This document shows positions 1 through 7,285 of a stretch of DNA of 12,121 nt, piece by piece. The translations under genes were made by a program, and so were the position numbers. The notes under the pieces are model-generated. The model did not search any database. It was not told where the DNA came from and saw nothing but the letters and a program-made list of their open reading frames with translations. This DNA is from AM-2324 sp042091035. Its GTDB lineage: Bacteria > Bacteroidota > Bacteroidia > Chitinophagales > Saprospiraceae. Position 1 is the first letter of the stretch; every line of letters begins with the position of its first letter. Where the stretch lies: NCBI GenBank assembly GCA_042091035.1, contig JBELIG010000083.1, positions 1 through 12,121 on the forward strand, read 5' to 3'.

Positions 1-1
1 A

Positions 2-1183
2 ATGTTTGAAAGGGCTGTATTGCATCTGGATCTAGACTCTTTTTTTGTATCTGTTGAACGGTTAAAAAACAGTGAACTATTGGGGAAACCCCTAATTATA
101 GGTGGGACTAGCCAACGTGGTGTCGTAGCCTCATGTAGCTATGAAGCTCGACATTTCGGAGTCCGCTCAGCAATGCCAATGAAAGTGGCACTCCGATTAT
201 GTCCAGATGCAATTGTACTTAAAGGAGATATGGAATCCTACTCTAAGCATTCCAAAGTAGTTAGTGAGATCATCAAAGAACAAGCCCCTGTTTTTGAAAA
301 ATCCTCTATTGATGAATTCTATCTGGACCTTACAGGTATGGATAAATATATTGGTTGCTGGAAATGGTCCAATGAACTTCGAGAACGGGTCATAAAGGAA
401 TCCGGCTTACCCATATCATTCGGCCTGGCAAGCAACAAACTCATCTCTAAAATGGGCACTAGTGAAGCCAAGCCAAATGGTTCTAAAATGATTGTACAAG
501 GCGCAGAGCAAGCATTTATCTGGCCCATGTCGGTTAAAAAGATTCCTTCAATAGGTAAAGCCACCTACAAAAAACTCAGTTTTATGGGTGTCCGAAAAAT
601 CGAAACCCTGGCTGCGATTCCACAAAACCTATTACAACGGGAGTTTGGAAAAAATGGAATAAGTTTATGGCGTAAGGCTAATGCGATAGACGATAGTCCC
701 GTAGTAGAGTACCACGAACGCAAATCAATCTCTACAGAACGAACCTTCTCTTCGGACACTATAGATGTTCGGTTCTTGAAGGACAAACTCACTGAGATGT
801 GTTTCAAACTCGCCTTTGAACTACGTCAAAAACAGAAACTCTGTTCATGTGTAACGATCAAGATTCGCTATACAGATTTCAATACATACACTAAACAATG
901 TACGATACCCTATACATCTAATGATAATCTATTGTTAGAACAAGCACACCGCTTATTCGAAGAACTATATACGCGTCGTCAACTTGTACGCCTTGTAGGC
1001 CTTCGATTTAGTAGTCTTGTCCATGGCAATCAACAGATAAATCTATTCGAGGATAACATAAAAGAAAGTCAATTACTCCAGCAACTCGATCACATACGCA
1101 AGCGATTTGGCAATAATGCCATCCAAAGAGGATCTTCAATCACTCCTCCTAAACCCAAAAACGATCAAAACGATCCGCAGTAA
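2..1183 (+). CDS. dinB: Y-family translesion DNA polymerase (DinB / DNA polymerase IV type)
   Basis: This is a 393-aa Y-family polymerase that copies past damaged template bases. The N-terminal palm carries HLDLDSFF (residues 8-15), with metal-binding D10 and the likely steric-gate aromatic F15. The second catalytic block is SIDE (102-105), giving D104 and E105. The conserved EARHFGVRSAMP block (48-59) follows the usual DinB pattern. A helix-hairpin-helix thumb lies near 181-207 (IPSIGKATYKKL), and the little-finger domain spans about 240-340. A beta-clamp binding peptide, QINLF (345-349), sits after the little finger and is followed by a 44-residue polar tail. The ATG is the second base of the window. 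I accept it as the true start because the polymerase fold begins within the usual few residues. It lies 29 bp upstream of a second DnaE polymerase and is probably co-transcribed with it. Control by an upstream damage regulator is likely but lies outside the window. Confidence 0.95.
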   Translation: MFERAVLHLDLDSFFVSVERLKNSELLGKPLIIGGTSQRGVVASCSYEARHFGVRSAMPMKVALRLCPDAIVLKGDMESYSKHSKVVSEIIKEQAPVFEKSSIDEFYLDLTGMDKYIGCWKWSNELRERVIKESGLPISFGLASNKLISKMGTSEAKPNGSKMIVQGAEQAFIWPMSVKKIPSIGKATYKKLSFMGVRKIETLAAIPQNLLQREFGKNGISLWRKANAIDDSPVVEYHERKSISTERTFSSDTIDVRFLKDKLTEMCFKLAFELRQKQKLCSCVTIKIRYTDFNTYTKQCTIPYTSNDNLLLEQAHRLFEELYTRRQLVRLVGLRFSSLVHGNQQINLFEDNIKESQLLQQLDHIRKRFGNNAIQRGSSITPPKPKNDQNDPQ

Positions 1184-1212
1184 TCTTTGGACTGCTTACG
1201 AACACGAACGAA

Positions 1213-4149
1213 ATGCTTAATTATCACACGTACTATAGCTTGCGCTATGGTGTAATCTCTCCTGCCCAATTGGTAAAGGAAGCTTGCAAAAGAGGGCTTA
1301 AAACCCTTGTACTTACAGACATCAATAATGTATCCTGTGCCTTTGAATTTATACAACGCTGCAAAGAAGCAAAGATTAGGCCCATATTAGGTATTGAATT
1401 CAGACAGCAAAATCAGTTGCGCTATATTGGTATTGCTAAAAACATGGATGGCTTCGAAGAGCTAAATCGGTTACTCTCTGAATATACCCAACATAAAAGA
1501 GAACTACCTATAGAAGCTCCACCTTTGAGGAACGCCTTTATTATATATCCACGATTATGCAAAGACATTCGACGCTTTAAAGACTATGAATTCCTAGGTA
1601 TACGCCCTGAATACGTTGGTCGAATCTACAAATCGCCTGTTGAAGCCTATTTACATAAACTGGTAGCGTGGTGCCCCATGACCTTCCTTGATACACCTGG
1701 ATATGAACAGCACAAAGTGCTAAGGGCTATAGATCTAAATACACTTATTACTAAGGTAGAACAAAAGGACATGGCCAAACGTAATGAACTGTTTCACGAA
1801 CAGGAGCTTATAAGCTATTTTTATCGCCAATATCCACAACTAATACAGAATAGTCAAAAGATACTCAACGATTGTAGTGCAAACATAAAATACGATCTCC
1901 AGCACAACAAGCGGACATTTACCAGTAGCAAAAAAGCAGATATGGAACTCCTCTACAAACTTGCACTAAAAGGATGTACCAATCGATATACTGCCAGTAC
2001 ACAGCATAAAGCACTAGAGCGATTAGATAAAGAACTCCTAACCATAGATAAACAAGATTTTGCATCCTACTTCTTAATTACTTGGGATATTATACGCTAT
2101 GCGCAGAGCATGGGCTATCATCACGTAGGCCGGGGAAGTGGAGCAAATTCTATTGTTGCATTCTGCCTTGGAATCACAGATGTAGACCCATTAGATTTAG
2201 ATCTCTATTTTGAACGGTTTATCAATCCCTACAGAAAGTCTCCTCCAGACTTTGATATCGACTTTTCCTGGGATGAGCGAGATGATGTAATAGACTATGT
2301 TTTCAAACGATACGGAAGTGAACACACTGCATTGCTTGCAACCTATAGTACCTTCAAAACGCGTTCTGCTGTTCGTGAAATAGCAAAGGTATATGGATTA
2401 CCCAAAGCTGAAACCGACCTCATGCTTAACGATCCGACAGCAACAGAAAAACACCATGAGCTATCCACTAAAATATGGACACTTGCCAAATCCATAAACG
2501 GGTTACCCAATTACCTGTCCATACATGCTGGAGGTATCTTAATAGCCGAAACACCCATCTTTAAATATACTGCATTGCAACAAATGCCAAAGGGTTTCCC
2601 CATAACACAATTTGACATGCATCATGCTGAAGCTATAGGATTCCACAAGTATGATGTCCTCAGTCAGCGCGGCCTAGGGCATATAAAAGATGCTGTACGA
2701 TACATTAAGGAAAACAAGGGAATCAGTATCGATGTACATGAAGTGGAACGCATCAAAAAGGACAGAAGGGTAAAAGATTTGCTGCAATCGGGAAGCTGCA
2801 TAGGTTGTTTTTATATCGAATCTCCAGCTATGCGCAACTTACTTTCAAAATTGCGTTGCGACAACTACGTACACCTTGTTGCAGCCAGCTCAATCATAAG
2901 ACCCGGTGTAGCTAAGTCTGGAATGATGCGAGAATACATACAACGCTTCCATCAACCAAATTCTTTCGAGTATATACATCCTGTCTTCGAGGAACAACTA
3001 GGAGAAACCTTTGGAGTGATGGTTTATCAAGAGGATGTAATGAAAATCGTACATCACTTTGCAGATCTTGATCTCAATGAAAGTGATGTCTTGAGACGAA
3101 TCATGTCCGGTAAAAAAGATCGGAATGATAACTTCAGTACCCTAAAACGCAAATTCTTTGAAAATTGTAAAGCAAAAGGATATACAATAACAATAACAGA
3201 GGAAGTATGGAGACAAGTCGAAAGTTTTAGCGGCTATTCCTTCTGCAAAGCGCATTCGGCTAGCTTCGCAGTAGAGAGTTTCCAAAGCTTATACCTAAAA
3301 GCCTACTATCCACTTGAATTCATAGTAGCTGTTATCAATAATTTTGGGGGATTCTACAGTACTGAACTATACTTCCATGAAGCCAAAGTGCTAGGAGCAG
3401 ATGTTTACCCTCCGTGTATAAACAAGAGTCGCACACTCAGCCATGTGGAGCATACAGATATCTACGTAGGATTTGCACATCTACAACAGATGGAACAGAA
3501 AACAATACACCGAATACTACATCAACGTGGCCTAAGCGGCCCTTTCAAAACCATGCAGGACTTTACAAATCGAGTACAGATCAGTTCAGAACAACTTGAT
3601 ATCCTCATACGTATTGGAGCTTTCCGCTTTACTGGCTTAAGTAAATGTGAACTCATGTGGGAAAAGAATGCCGTATTCAATCCTGGTAAAAAGAAAGAAA
3701 TAGGTCAAGTCCTCTTTCAAACAGACAACAGTAACATCACCCTACCCACCCTTGAAGAAAGTCCTTTGGACCAGTATTTTGACGAACTCGAACTGTTGGG
3801 GTTTTCTATAGAATCACCATTTAAATACTTAAAAAAACAAGCCCTTAACGGAATATATACGAGGCAACTAAGCCAATATAAAAACAGGCTCATCCGAATT
3901 TATGGCTACTTTGTTTGCCGAAAACGTGTATCCACAAGTACTAAAAAACAGATGAACTTTGGAACCTGGCTGGATAGAGACGGACAGTTCTTCGACACCG
4001 TACACTTTCCCAAAGCACTTGAAAAATTTCCATTTAGAGGGAAAGGCATCTATGAAATTGAAGGCAAGGTTGTGGAAGACTTTACTGTACAAGCTATTGA
4101 AGTAGTCAAAATGAATAAGTTACCACTCCAGGAAGATAAACGCTATTAA
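1213..4149 (+). CDS. Short DnaE-type C-family DNA polymerase, probably error-prone (second DnaE / ImuC-like)
   Basis: This is a 978-aa C-family polymerase, clearly shorter than replicative DnaE (about 1160 aa in E. coli). Domain order: PHP (about 1-180), palm with GRGSGANS (307-314) and catalytic PPDFDIDF (344-351, D346 and D348), the third carboxylate D481 in HKYDVLSQRGL, fingers, a helix-hairpin-helix region with FSGYSFCKAHSASFA (672-686), and an OB fold near 892-965. The protein stops after the OB fold, so the tau-binding C-terminal domain of replicative DnaE is missing. The PHP metal site is degraded: N3, Y12, I37, P155 and T157 stand where H, D, H, D and H are usual. This suggests no PHP nuclease activity. 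The gene follows dinB by 29 bp, which fits a translesion cassette in which DinB inserts and DnaE extends; that role is inferred from context. The general features match the second DnaE family found widely in Bacteroidota. I leave the symbol blank because dnaE, dnaE2 and imuC are all used for such genes. Confidence 0.93.
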   Translation: MLNYHTYYSLRYGVISPAQLVKEACKRGLKTLVLTDINNVSCAFEFIQRCKEAKIRPILGIEFRQQNQLRYIGIAKNMDGFEELNRLLSEYTQHKRELPIEAPPLRNAFIIYPRLCKDIRRFKDYEFLGIRPEYVGRIYKSPVEAYLHKLVAWCPMTFLDTPGYEQHKVLRAIDLNTLITKVEQKDMAKRNELFHEQELISYFYRQYPQLIQNSQKILNDCSANIKYDLQHNKRTFTSSKKADMELLYKLALKGCTNRYTASTQHKALERLDKELLTIDKQDFASYFLITWDIIRYAQSMGYHHVGRGSGANSIVAFCLGITDVDPLDLDLYFERFINPYRKSPPDFDIDFSWDERDDVIDYVFKRYGSEHTALLATYSTFKTRSAVREIAKVYGLPKAETDLMLNDPTATEKHHELSTKIWTLAKSINGLPNYLSIHAGGILIAETPIFKYTALQQMPKGFPITQFDMHHAEAIGFHKYDVLSQRGLGHIKDAVRYIKENKGISIDVHEVERIKKDRRVKDLLQSGSCIGCFYIESPAMRNLLSKLRCDNYVHLVAASSIIRPGVAKSGMMREYIQRFHQPNSFEYIHPVFEEQLGETFGVMVYQEDVMKIVHHFADLDLNESDVLRRIMSGKKDRNDNFSTLKRKFFENCKAKGYTITITEEVWRQVESFSGYSFCKAHSASFAVESFQSLYLKAYYPLEFIVAVINNFGGFYSTELYFHEAKVLGADVYPPCINKSRTLSHVEHTDIYVGFAHLQQMEQKTIHRILHQRGLSGPFKTMQDFTNRVQISSEQLDILIRIGAFRFTGLSKCELMWEKNAVFNPGKKKEIGQVLFQTDNSNITLPTLEESPLDQYFDELELLGFSIESPFKYLKKQALNGIYTRQLSQYKNRLIRIYGYFVCRKRVSTSTKKQMNFGTWLDRDGQFFDTVHFPKALEKFPFRGKGIYEIEGKVVEDFTVQAIEVVKMNKLPLQEDKRY

Positions 4150-4158
4150 ATCTACTCC

Positions 4159-4181
4159 ATTAATTAACTTGGATTAATTAA
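4159..4181. repeat. Paired ATTAATTAA boxes upstream of the TonB-dependent receptor gene
   Basis: Two copies of ATTAATTAA (4159-4167 and 4173-4181) are separated by CTTGG. Because TTAATTAA is its own reverse complement, the pair is both a direct and an inverted repeat with 14-bp spacing. It lies 10-32 bp after the dnaE stop and overlaps where the -33 region of the next promoter would fall. It could be an operator. As a hairpin it would be A/T only and has no T-tract, so I do not call it a terminator. Chance in AT-rich DNA is possible. Confidence 0.4.
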
Positions 4182-4200
4182 AAGAACCACAAGGAATGTG

Positions 4201-4208
4201 TAAATTTG
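4201..4208 (+). promoter_or_regulatory. Candidate Bacteroidota -7 promoter element for the receptor gene
   Basis: TAAATTTG is an exact match to the Bacteroidota -7 consensus TAnnTTTG and lies 45 bp before the receptor ATG, which would leave a leader of roughly 40 nt. The -33 region 19-21 bp upstream is only TTAA/AATT and lacks the usual TTG, so the promoter may be weak or activator-dependent. No Shine-Dalgarno sequence precedes the ATG, only an A-rich stretch, as is common in this phylum. Confidence 0.5.
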
Positions 4209-4253
4209 GTATGTAAATAAATTGAATCTTAATTATTTCACTAAAAAAGAATT

Positions 4254-6677
4254 ATGAGAAAGATTCTTGGAATTTTAGTCCTGATAGTCGTATTGACAAG
4301 TAAGCAATATGCACAGGAAATAAGTCAAACTATTAGAGGTACAGTAGTAGATCAGGAAAGTAAATTTCCGCTGATCGGAGTAACTGTTCAACTAACCAGT
4401 AGCAATGATTTCATAGGCACGACTACAGATATTGATGGAAAATTTCGCTTAGAAAACGTTCCAGTGGGCAGACAATCCCTAAAATTGACCTATATCGGCT
4501 ATGAAGACGTGGAGCTGAGCGATCTAATTCTAACGTCAGCTAAAGAACTGATCCTTGATATAAACATGTTTGAAGGAGGAGTTGTCTTATCAGAATTCAA
4601 GGTAAAAGCAAGTCAAAGCGGAGATGTACGCAATGAAATGGCAGTAATTTCTTCGAGAAGCTTCAATGTCGAAGAAACCAATAGATATGCTGGAAGCCGA
4701 GGAGATCCAGGGCGTATGGCCTCTAACTTTGCAGGAGTACAGGGTGCTGATGATAGCCGTAACGATATCATCGTTAGAGGTAATTCTCCTTCCGGTGTCC
4801 TTTGGAGGTTAGAAGGTGTTAGCATTCCCAACCCCAATCACTTTGCAATACCAGGTACGACAGGAGGATCAGTAACAATCCTAAACAATAAATACCTAGC
4901 AAACTCAGACTTTTACACAGGAGCATTCCCAGCCGAATTTGCAAATAGTACAGCTGGAGTTTTTGACCTAAGAATGCGTAATGGTAATAATGAAAAACAC
5001 GAATTCAATGGACAACTTGGATTCTTAGGTACCGAACTAAGTGCTGAAGGACCTCTGTCAAAAAATAAAAAATCCTCCTACCTTGTTAACTACAGGTATT
5101 CGAGTCTGCAGCTATTTAGTGCATTTAATATAAATGTTGGAACCGATGCTATTCCCAAATATCAGGATGCAGCCTTCAGACTAAACTTCCCCCAAAAGAA
5201 TGGAGGAAACCTAGCCTTTTGGGGTATCGGAGGATATAGTAACATAGATATAGTACTGAGCACAGAAGAGGCACCAAATGAAGAAACTCTAATCTACGGA
5301 TCCAACGATAGAGATCAGTACTTTGGCTCCAATATGGCAATAGGAGGTATCAGTTACAACCAACCACTAAACAAAAACACCTTTTTTAAGGCTACACTAG
5401 CGGCCAGCCATCAGGAAGTAGATGCTAATCACGACCTGATTGTTAGACGTGTAGAAAATGACCTTTATGTTATTGACTCACTGCCACAAATTCTCGACTA
5501 CAACTTCACAGAACGCAAAATAGCAGCATATGTCTCTTTGAATAAAAAGCTCAAGAATAAAGGGACTTTAAAGGTGGGACTCAATACAGACTTGTACTTC
5601 TACAGCTATTTAGACTCAGCGAGAGTCATACAACCTAGCAATGAATTAGAACCAATCGGCGGATGGCAAGTGCGATGGAATGCCCAAGAACAGGCAGCTA
5701 TGATACAGCCATACATACAGTACAAAAAGAAACTAAATCCAGACCTAGTATTTACGGCAGGGATTAATAGCACTATTTTTACACTGAATAAAAATAGTAT
5801 ATCACCTATTGAGCCAAGACTTGGATTAGCATATACATTGAATAAAGGTAAACTATCATTTGGCTACGGTCTACATTCACAGAACTTACCGGGATACCTA
5901 TACTTTTATGGTGACCAAACAGAAAATGGGCAACCTGAGGAATATAATCGAGAACTAGGACTTTCAAAAAGTCACCAGATTGTATTGGGATATGATGTAA
6001 ATATTGGTAAAGCTATGCGCTTCAAGTCAGAGATCTATTACCAGCACCTGTTTGATCAAGCTGTGGAGTTAGAAACCTCCTCTTTTTCTCTGATAAACTC
6101 TGGATCTGGCTTCTCTAGATTTTTCCCTGAACCCTTACAGAATACAGGAATAGGAAGAAATTACGGCTTAGAAGTAACTCTAGAGCGATTTTTCCAAGCA
6201 GGATACTATATATTATTCACTGGATCCGTTTTCGACTCCAAATACCAAGGGTCTGATCAGGTTTGGAGAAACTCAAGTTTTAATGGTCGATTTGCAACGA
6301 ATGCAGTATTTGCCAAAGAAATAAAGTTCAAGTCAGGATCCACTTTTAACTTTGGTGGAAAAGTAACCTATGCGGGTGGCCGATGGTACGGTCCAGCTGA
6401 TGAAGAGGCTTCAGCTGAGGCCTTGGAAGTAATCTATCAGGATGCACTTAGAAACTCTATACAGTTTGCGCCTTACTTTAGATTAGATGCTAAGCTGACC
6501 TATACAATCAACAAGCCAAAGGTTACACATGAGATTGGTATAGATTTTGTAAACCTTACGAATACAAAGAATATTCTTACACTAACCTACGCACCAGATC
6601 ATCCAAGTGGTAATCCAATACAAGAAGAATACCAACTTGGTTTTTTACCGATTTTCTACTATAAAATCGATTTTTAA
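4254..6677 (+). CDS. TonB-dependent outer-membrane receptor with N-terminal CarboxypepD_reg-like domain
   Basis: This is an 807-aa outer-membrane receptor. Residues 1-20 form a signal peptide (basic MRK, hydrophobic LGILVLIVVL, likely cleavage after QYA before Q21). Residues about 26-105 form a carboxypeptidase-regulatory-like beta-sandwich (IRGTVVDQESKFPLIGVTV, then TTDIDGKFRLENVPVG). The plug domain covers about 120-240 and includes DIIVRGNSPSGVLWRLEGV (171-189) and AFPAEFANSTAGVFDLRMR (224-242). The rest is a beta-barrel rich in alternating aromatic and polar residues, ending in phenylalanine (YYKIDF) as expected for BAM-assembled barrels. It would import a ligand using TonB energy from the inner membrane. 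The substrate cannot be told: no SusD-like lipoprotein, TonB or enzyme gene lies next to it, so it stands alone. It is transcribed from its own spacer and ends at a strong terminator. Confidence 0.93.
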   Translation: MRKILGILVLIVVLTSKQYAQEISQTIRGTVVDQESKFPLIGVTVQLTSSNDFIGTTTDIDGKFRLENVPVGRQSLKLTYIGYEDVELSDLILTSAKELILDINMFEGGVVLSEFKVKASQSGDVRNEMAVISSRSFNVEETNRYAGSRGDPGRMASNFAGVQGADDSRNDIIVRGNSPSGVLWRLEGVSIPNPNHFAIPGTTGGSVTILNNKYLANSDFYTGAFPAEFANSTAGVFDLRMRNGNNEKHEFNGQLGFLGTELSAEGPLSKNKKSSYLVNYRYSSLQLFSAFNINVGTDAIPKYQDAAFRLNFPQKNGGNLAFWGIGGYSNIDIVLSTEEAPNEETLIYGSNDRDQYFGSNMAIGGISYNQPLNKNTFFKATLAASHQEVDANHDLIVRRVENDLYVIDSLPQILDYNFTERKIAAYVSLNKKLKNKGTLKVGLNTDLYFYSYLDSARVIQPSNELEPIGGWQVRWNAQEQAAMIQPYIQYKKKLNPDLVFTAGINSTIFTLNKNSISPIEPRLGLAYTLNKGKLSFGYGLHSQNLPGYLYFYGDQTENGQPEEYNRELGLSKSHQIVLGYDVNIGKAMRFKSEIYYQHLFDQAVELETSSFSLINSGSGFSRFFPEPLQNTGIGRNYGLEVTLERFFQAGYYILFTGSVFDSKYQGSDQVWRNSSFNGRFATNAVFAKEIKFKSGSTFNFGGKVTYAGGRWYGPADEEASAEALEVIYQDALRNSIQFAPYFRLDAKLTYTINKPKVTHEIGIDFVNLTNTKNILTLTYAPDHPSGNPIQEEYQLGFLPIFYYKIDF

Positions 6678-6679
6678 TC

Positions 6680-6717
6680 AAAAAAGGCTTGGTTTTAGTC
6701 AAAACCAAGCCTTTTTT
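6680..6717. terminator. Strong bidirectional rho-independent terminator
   Basis: An 11-bp perfect stem (GGCTTGGTTTT at 6686-6696 and AAAACCAAGCC at 6701-6711) closes a 4-nt AGTC loop. It is flanked by six A on the left and six T on the right, so it has a U-tract on either strand. It begins 3 bp after the receptor stop and ends one base before the stop codon of the minus-strand MazG-like gene. It therefore serves both converging genes. Confidence 0.93.
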
Positions 6718-6718
6718 C

Positions 6719-7204
6719 CTAAATAATGGCATCATTCCCCACTAAAAGGGATTTTAAATCTGCTGGTGAATAATTGACAGATTTTAGTGTTTTATTGTCT
6801 GAACTCCGATAAACCAACCAAAAGTCACCTTTCTGAACAATATAACTCTCGGTACCATCCTTATCCATATAGTGCTTCTGCGTAGCAACAGCCTCAGATT
6901 CAGAAGAACAGGTTTTACTCATATTGGATCGCTGTACTTCATCGAATAACTTTTTAAAGCCATCACCCATACCGAATTCCAAAATAGCTCCAGCGAGTAC
7001 ATACTGGATATCACACAATGCATCAGCTACTTCTACAAGGTCATTATCAGCAATAGCATCCTTAAGTTCATTCAGTTCTTCCTGGAGCAAAGAAACCCTA
7101 AGAGCTGCCCTTTTTTCAGGAGGCATCTGAGGATCTGACAAAACAGGATGACCAAAAGTGTCATGAAAGGCTTTTACTTGATTAAGTGCATCTATCTTTT
7201 CCAT
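6719..7204 (-). CDS. MazG/HisE-like nucleoside triphosphate pyrophosphohydrolase (all-alpha NTP-PPase)
   Basis: This is a 161-aa protein of the all-alpha NTP pyrophosphohydrolase superfamily (MazG / phosphoribosyl-ATP pyrophosphohydrolase-like). The metal-binding signature is visible as EELNE (42-46) followed by EVADALCD (58-65), giving E42, E43, E46, E58, D61 and D65, matching the EExxE...ExxD pattern of the family. These enzymes cleave NTPs or dNTPs to NMP and pyrophosphate. The exact substrate here is unknown; house-cleaning of non-canonical nucleotides is the usual suggestion. Residues about 95-161 follow the catalytic helices: a helical stretch with SNMSK and then a short beta-rich tail (ESYIVQKGDFWLVYRSSD). 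The tail reads like a lid or dimer element but I cannot name it. There is no histidine-biosynthesis neighbour, which argues against HisE. The gene is divergent from rmuC and ends at the shared terminator. Confidence 0.82.
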   Translation of the reverse strand: MEKIDALNQVKAFHDTFGHPVLSDPQMPPEKRAALRVSLLQEELNELKDAIADNDLVEVADALCDIQYVLAGAILEFGMGDGFKKLFDEVQRSNMSKTCSSESEAVATQKHYMDKDGTESYIVQKGDFWLVYRSSDNKTLKSVNYSPADLKSLLVGNDAII

Positions 7205-7207
7205 AGC

Positions 7208-7221
7208 TTGTTTTAAAACAA
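7208..7221. repeat. Perfect 14-bp palindrome upstream of the MazG-like gene
   Basis: TTGTTTTAAAACAA is a perfect palindrome. It ends 3 bp before the ATG of the minus-strand MazG-like gene, within its presumed leader or start-site region. It could be an operator for autoregulation or an RNA hairpin near the start codon, but the sequence is AT-rich and chance cannot be excluded. Confidence 0.4.
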
Positions 7222-7252
7222 AAAATTAAAAAAAGTTGAAACTTAAAACAAT
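7221..7252 (-). promoter_or_regulatory. Candidate promoter for the MazG-like gene
   Basis: Read on the minus strand, ATTG (7252-7249) is followed after 20 bp by TAATTTTT (7228-7221). This resembles the Bacteroidota -33 TTTG and -7 TAnnTTTG pair with the last G missing. The predicted transcript would start about 10 nt before the ATG, so the leader would be very short. I found no equally good match for rmuC on the + strand: TATATTTC at 7264-7271 fits seven of eight -7 positions but lacks a -33 partner at the right distance. Confidence 0.3.
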
Positions 7253-7264
7253 TTATTTAAGTTT
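7239..7264. repeat. 9-bp perfect inverted repeat in the mazG-like/rmuC divergent spacer
   Basis: AAACTTAAA (7239-7247) and TTTAAGTTT (7256-7264) are exact reverse complements separated by 8 bp, with 17 bp between half-site centres. The element sits in the middle of the 81-bp spacer between two divergent genes and overlaps the candidate minus-strand promoter. That is where a shared dimeric repressor could bind. There is no T-tract, so it is not a terminator. Confidence 0.45.
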
Positions 7265-7285
7265 ATATTTCTAAAATATCTATTT

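Noticed and set aside
319..807. Antisense open frames of about 80 codons inside dinB
   Set aside because: They lie entirely opposite a well-conserved polymerase, have no recognisable domain and no promoter or start context of their own.
1177..1195. Small hairpin GCAGT/ACTGC with a 9-nt loop between dinB and the DnaE-like gene
   Set aside because: The stem is only 5 bp, overlaps the dinB stop and has no T-tract. It would not terminate transcription, and the two genes look co-transcribed.
4150..4253. Possible small RNA or riboswitch in the spacer before the receptor gene
   Set aside because: The spacer is short and AT-rich, with no GC-containing stems or known riboswitch core. Only a promoter element and the ATTAATTAA pair are supportable.
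6719..7204. Assignment of the small pyrophosphohydrolase as HisE (histidine pathway)
   Set aside because: The metal motif is shared across the superfamily, but no his genes are nearby and the C-terminal extension is not typical of HisE, so a general MazG/HisE-like call is safer.
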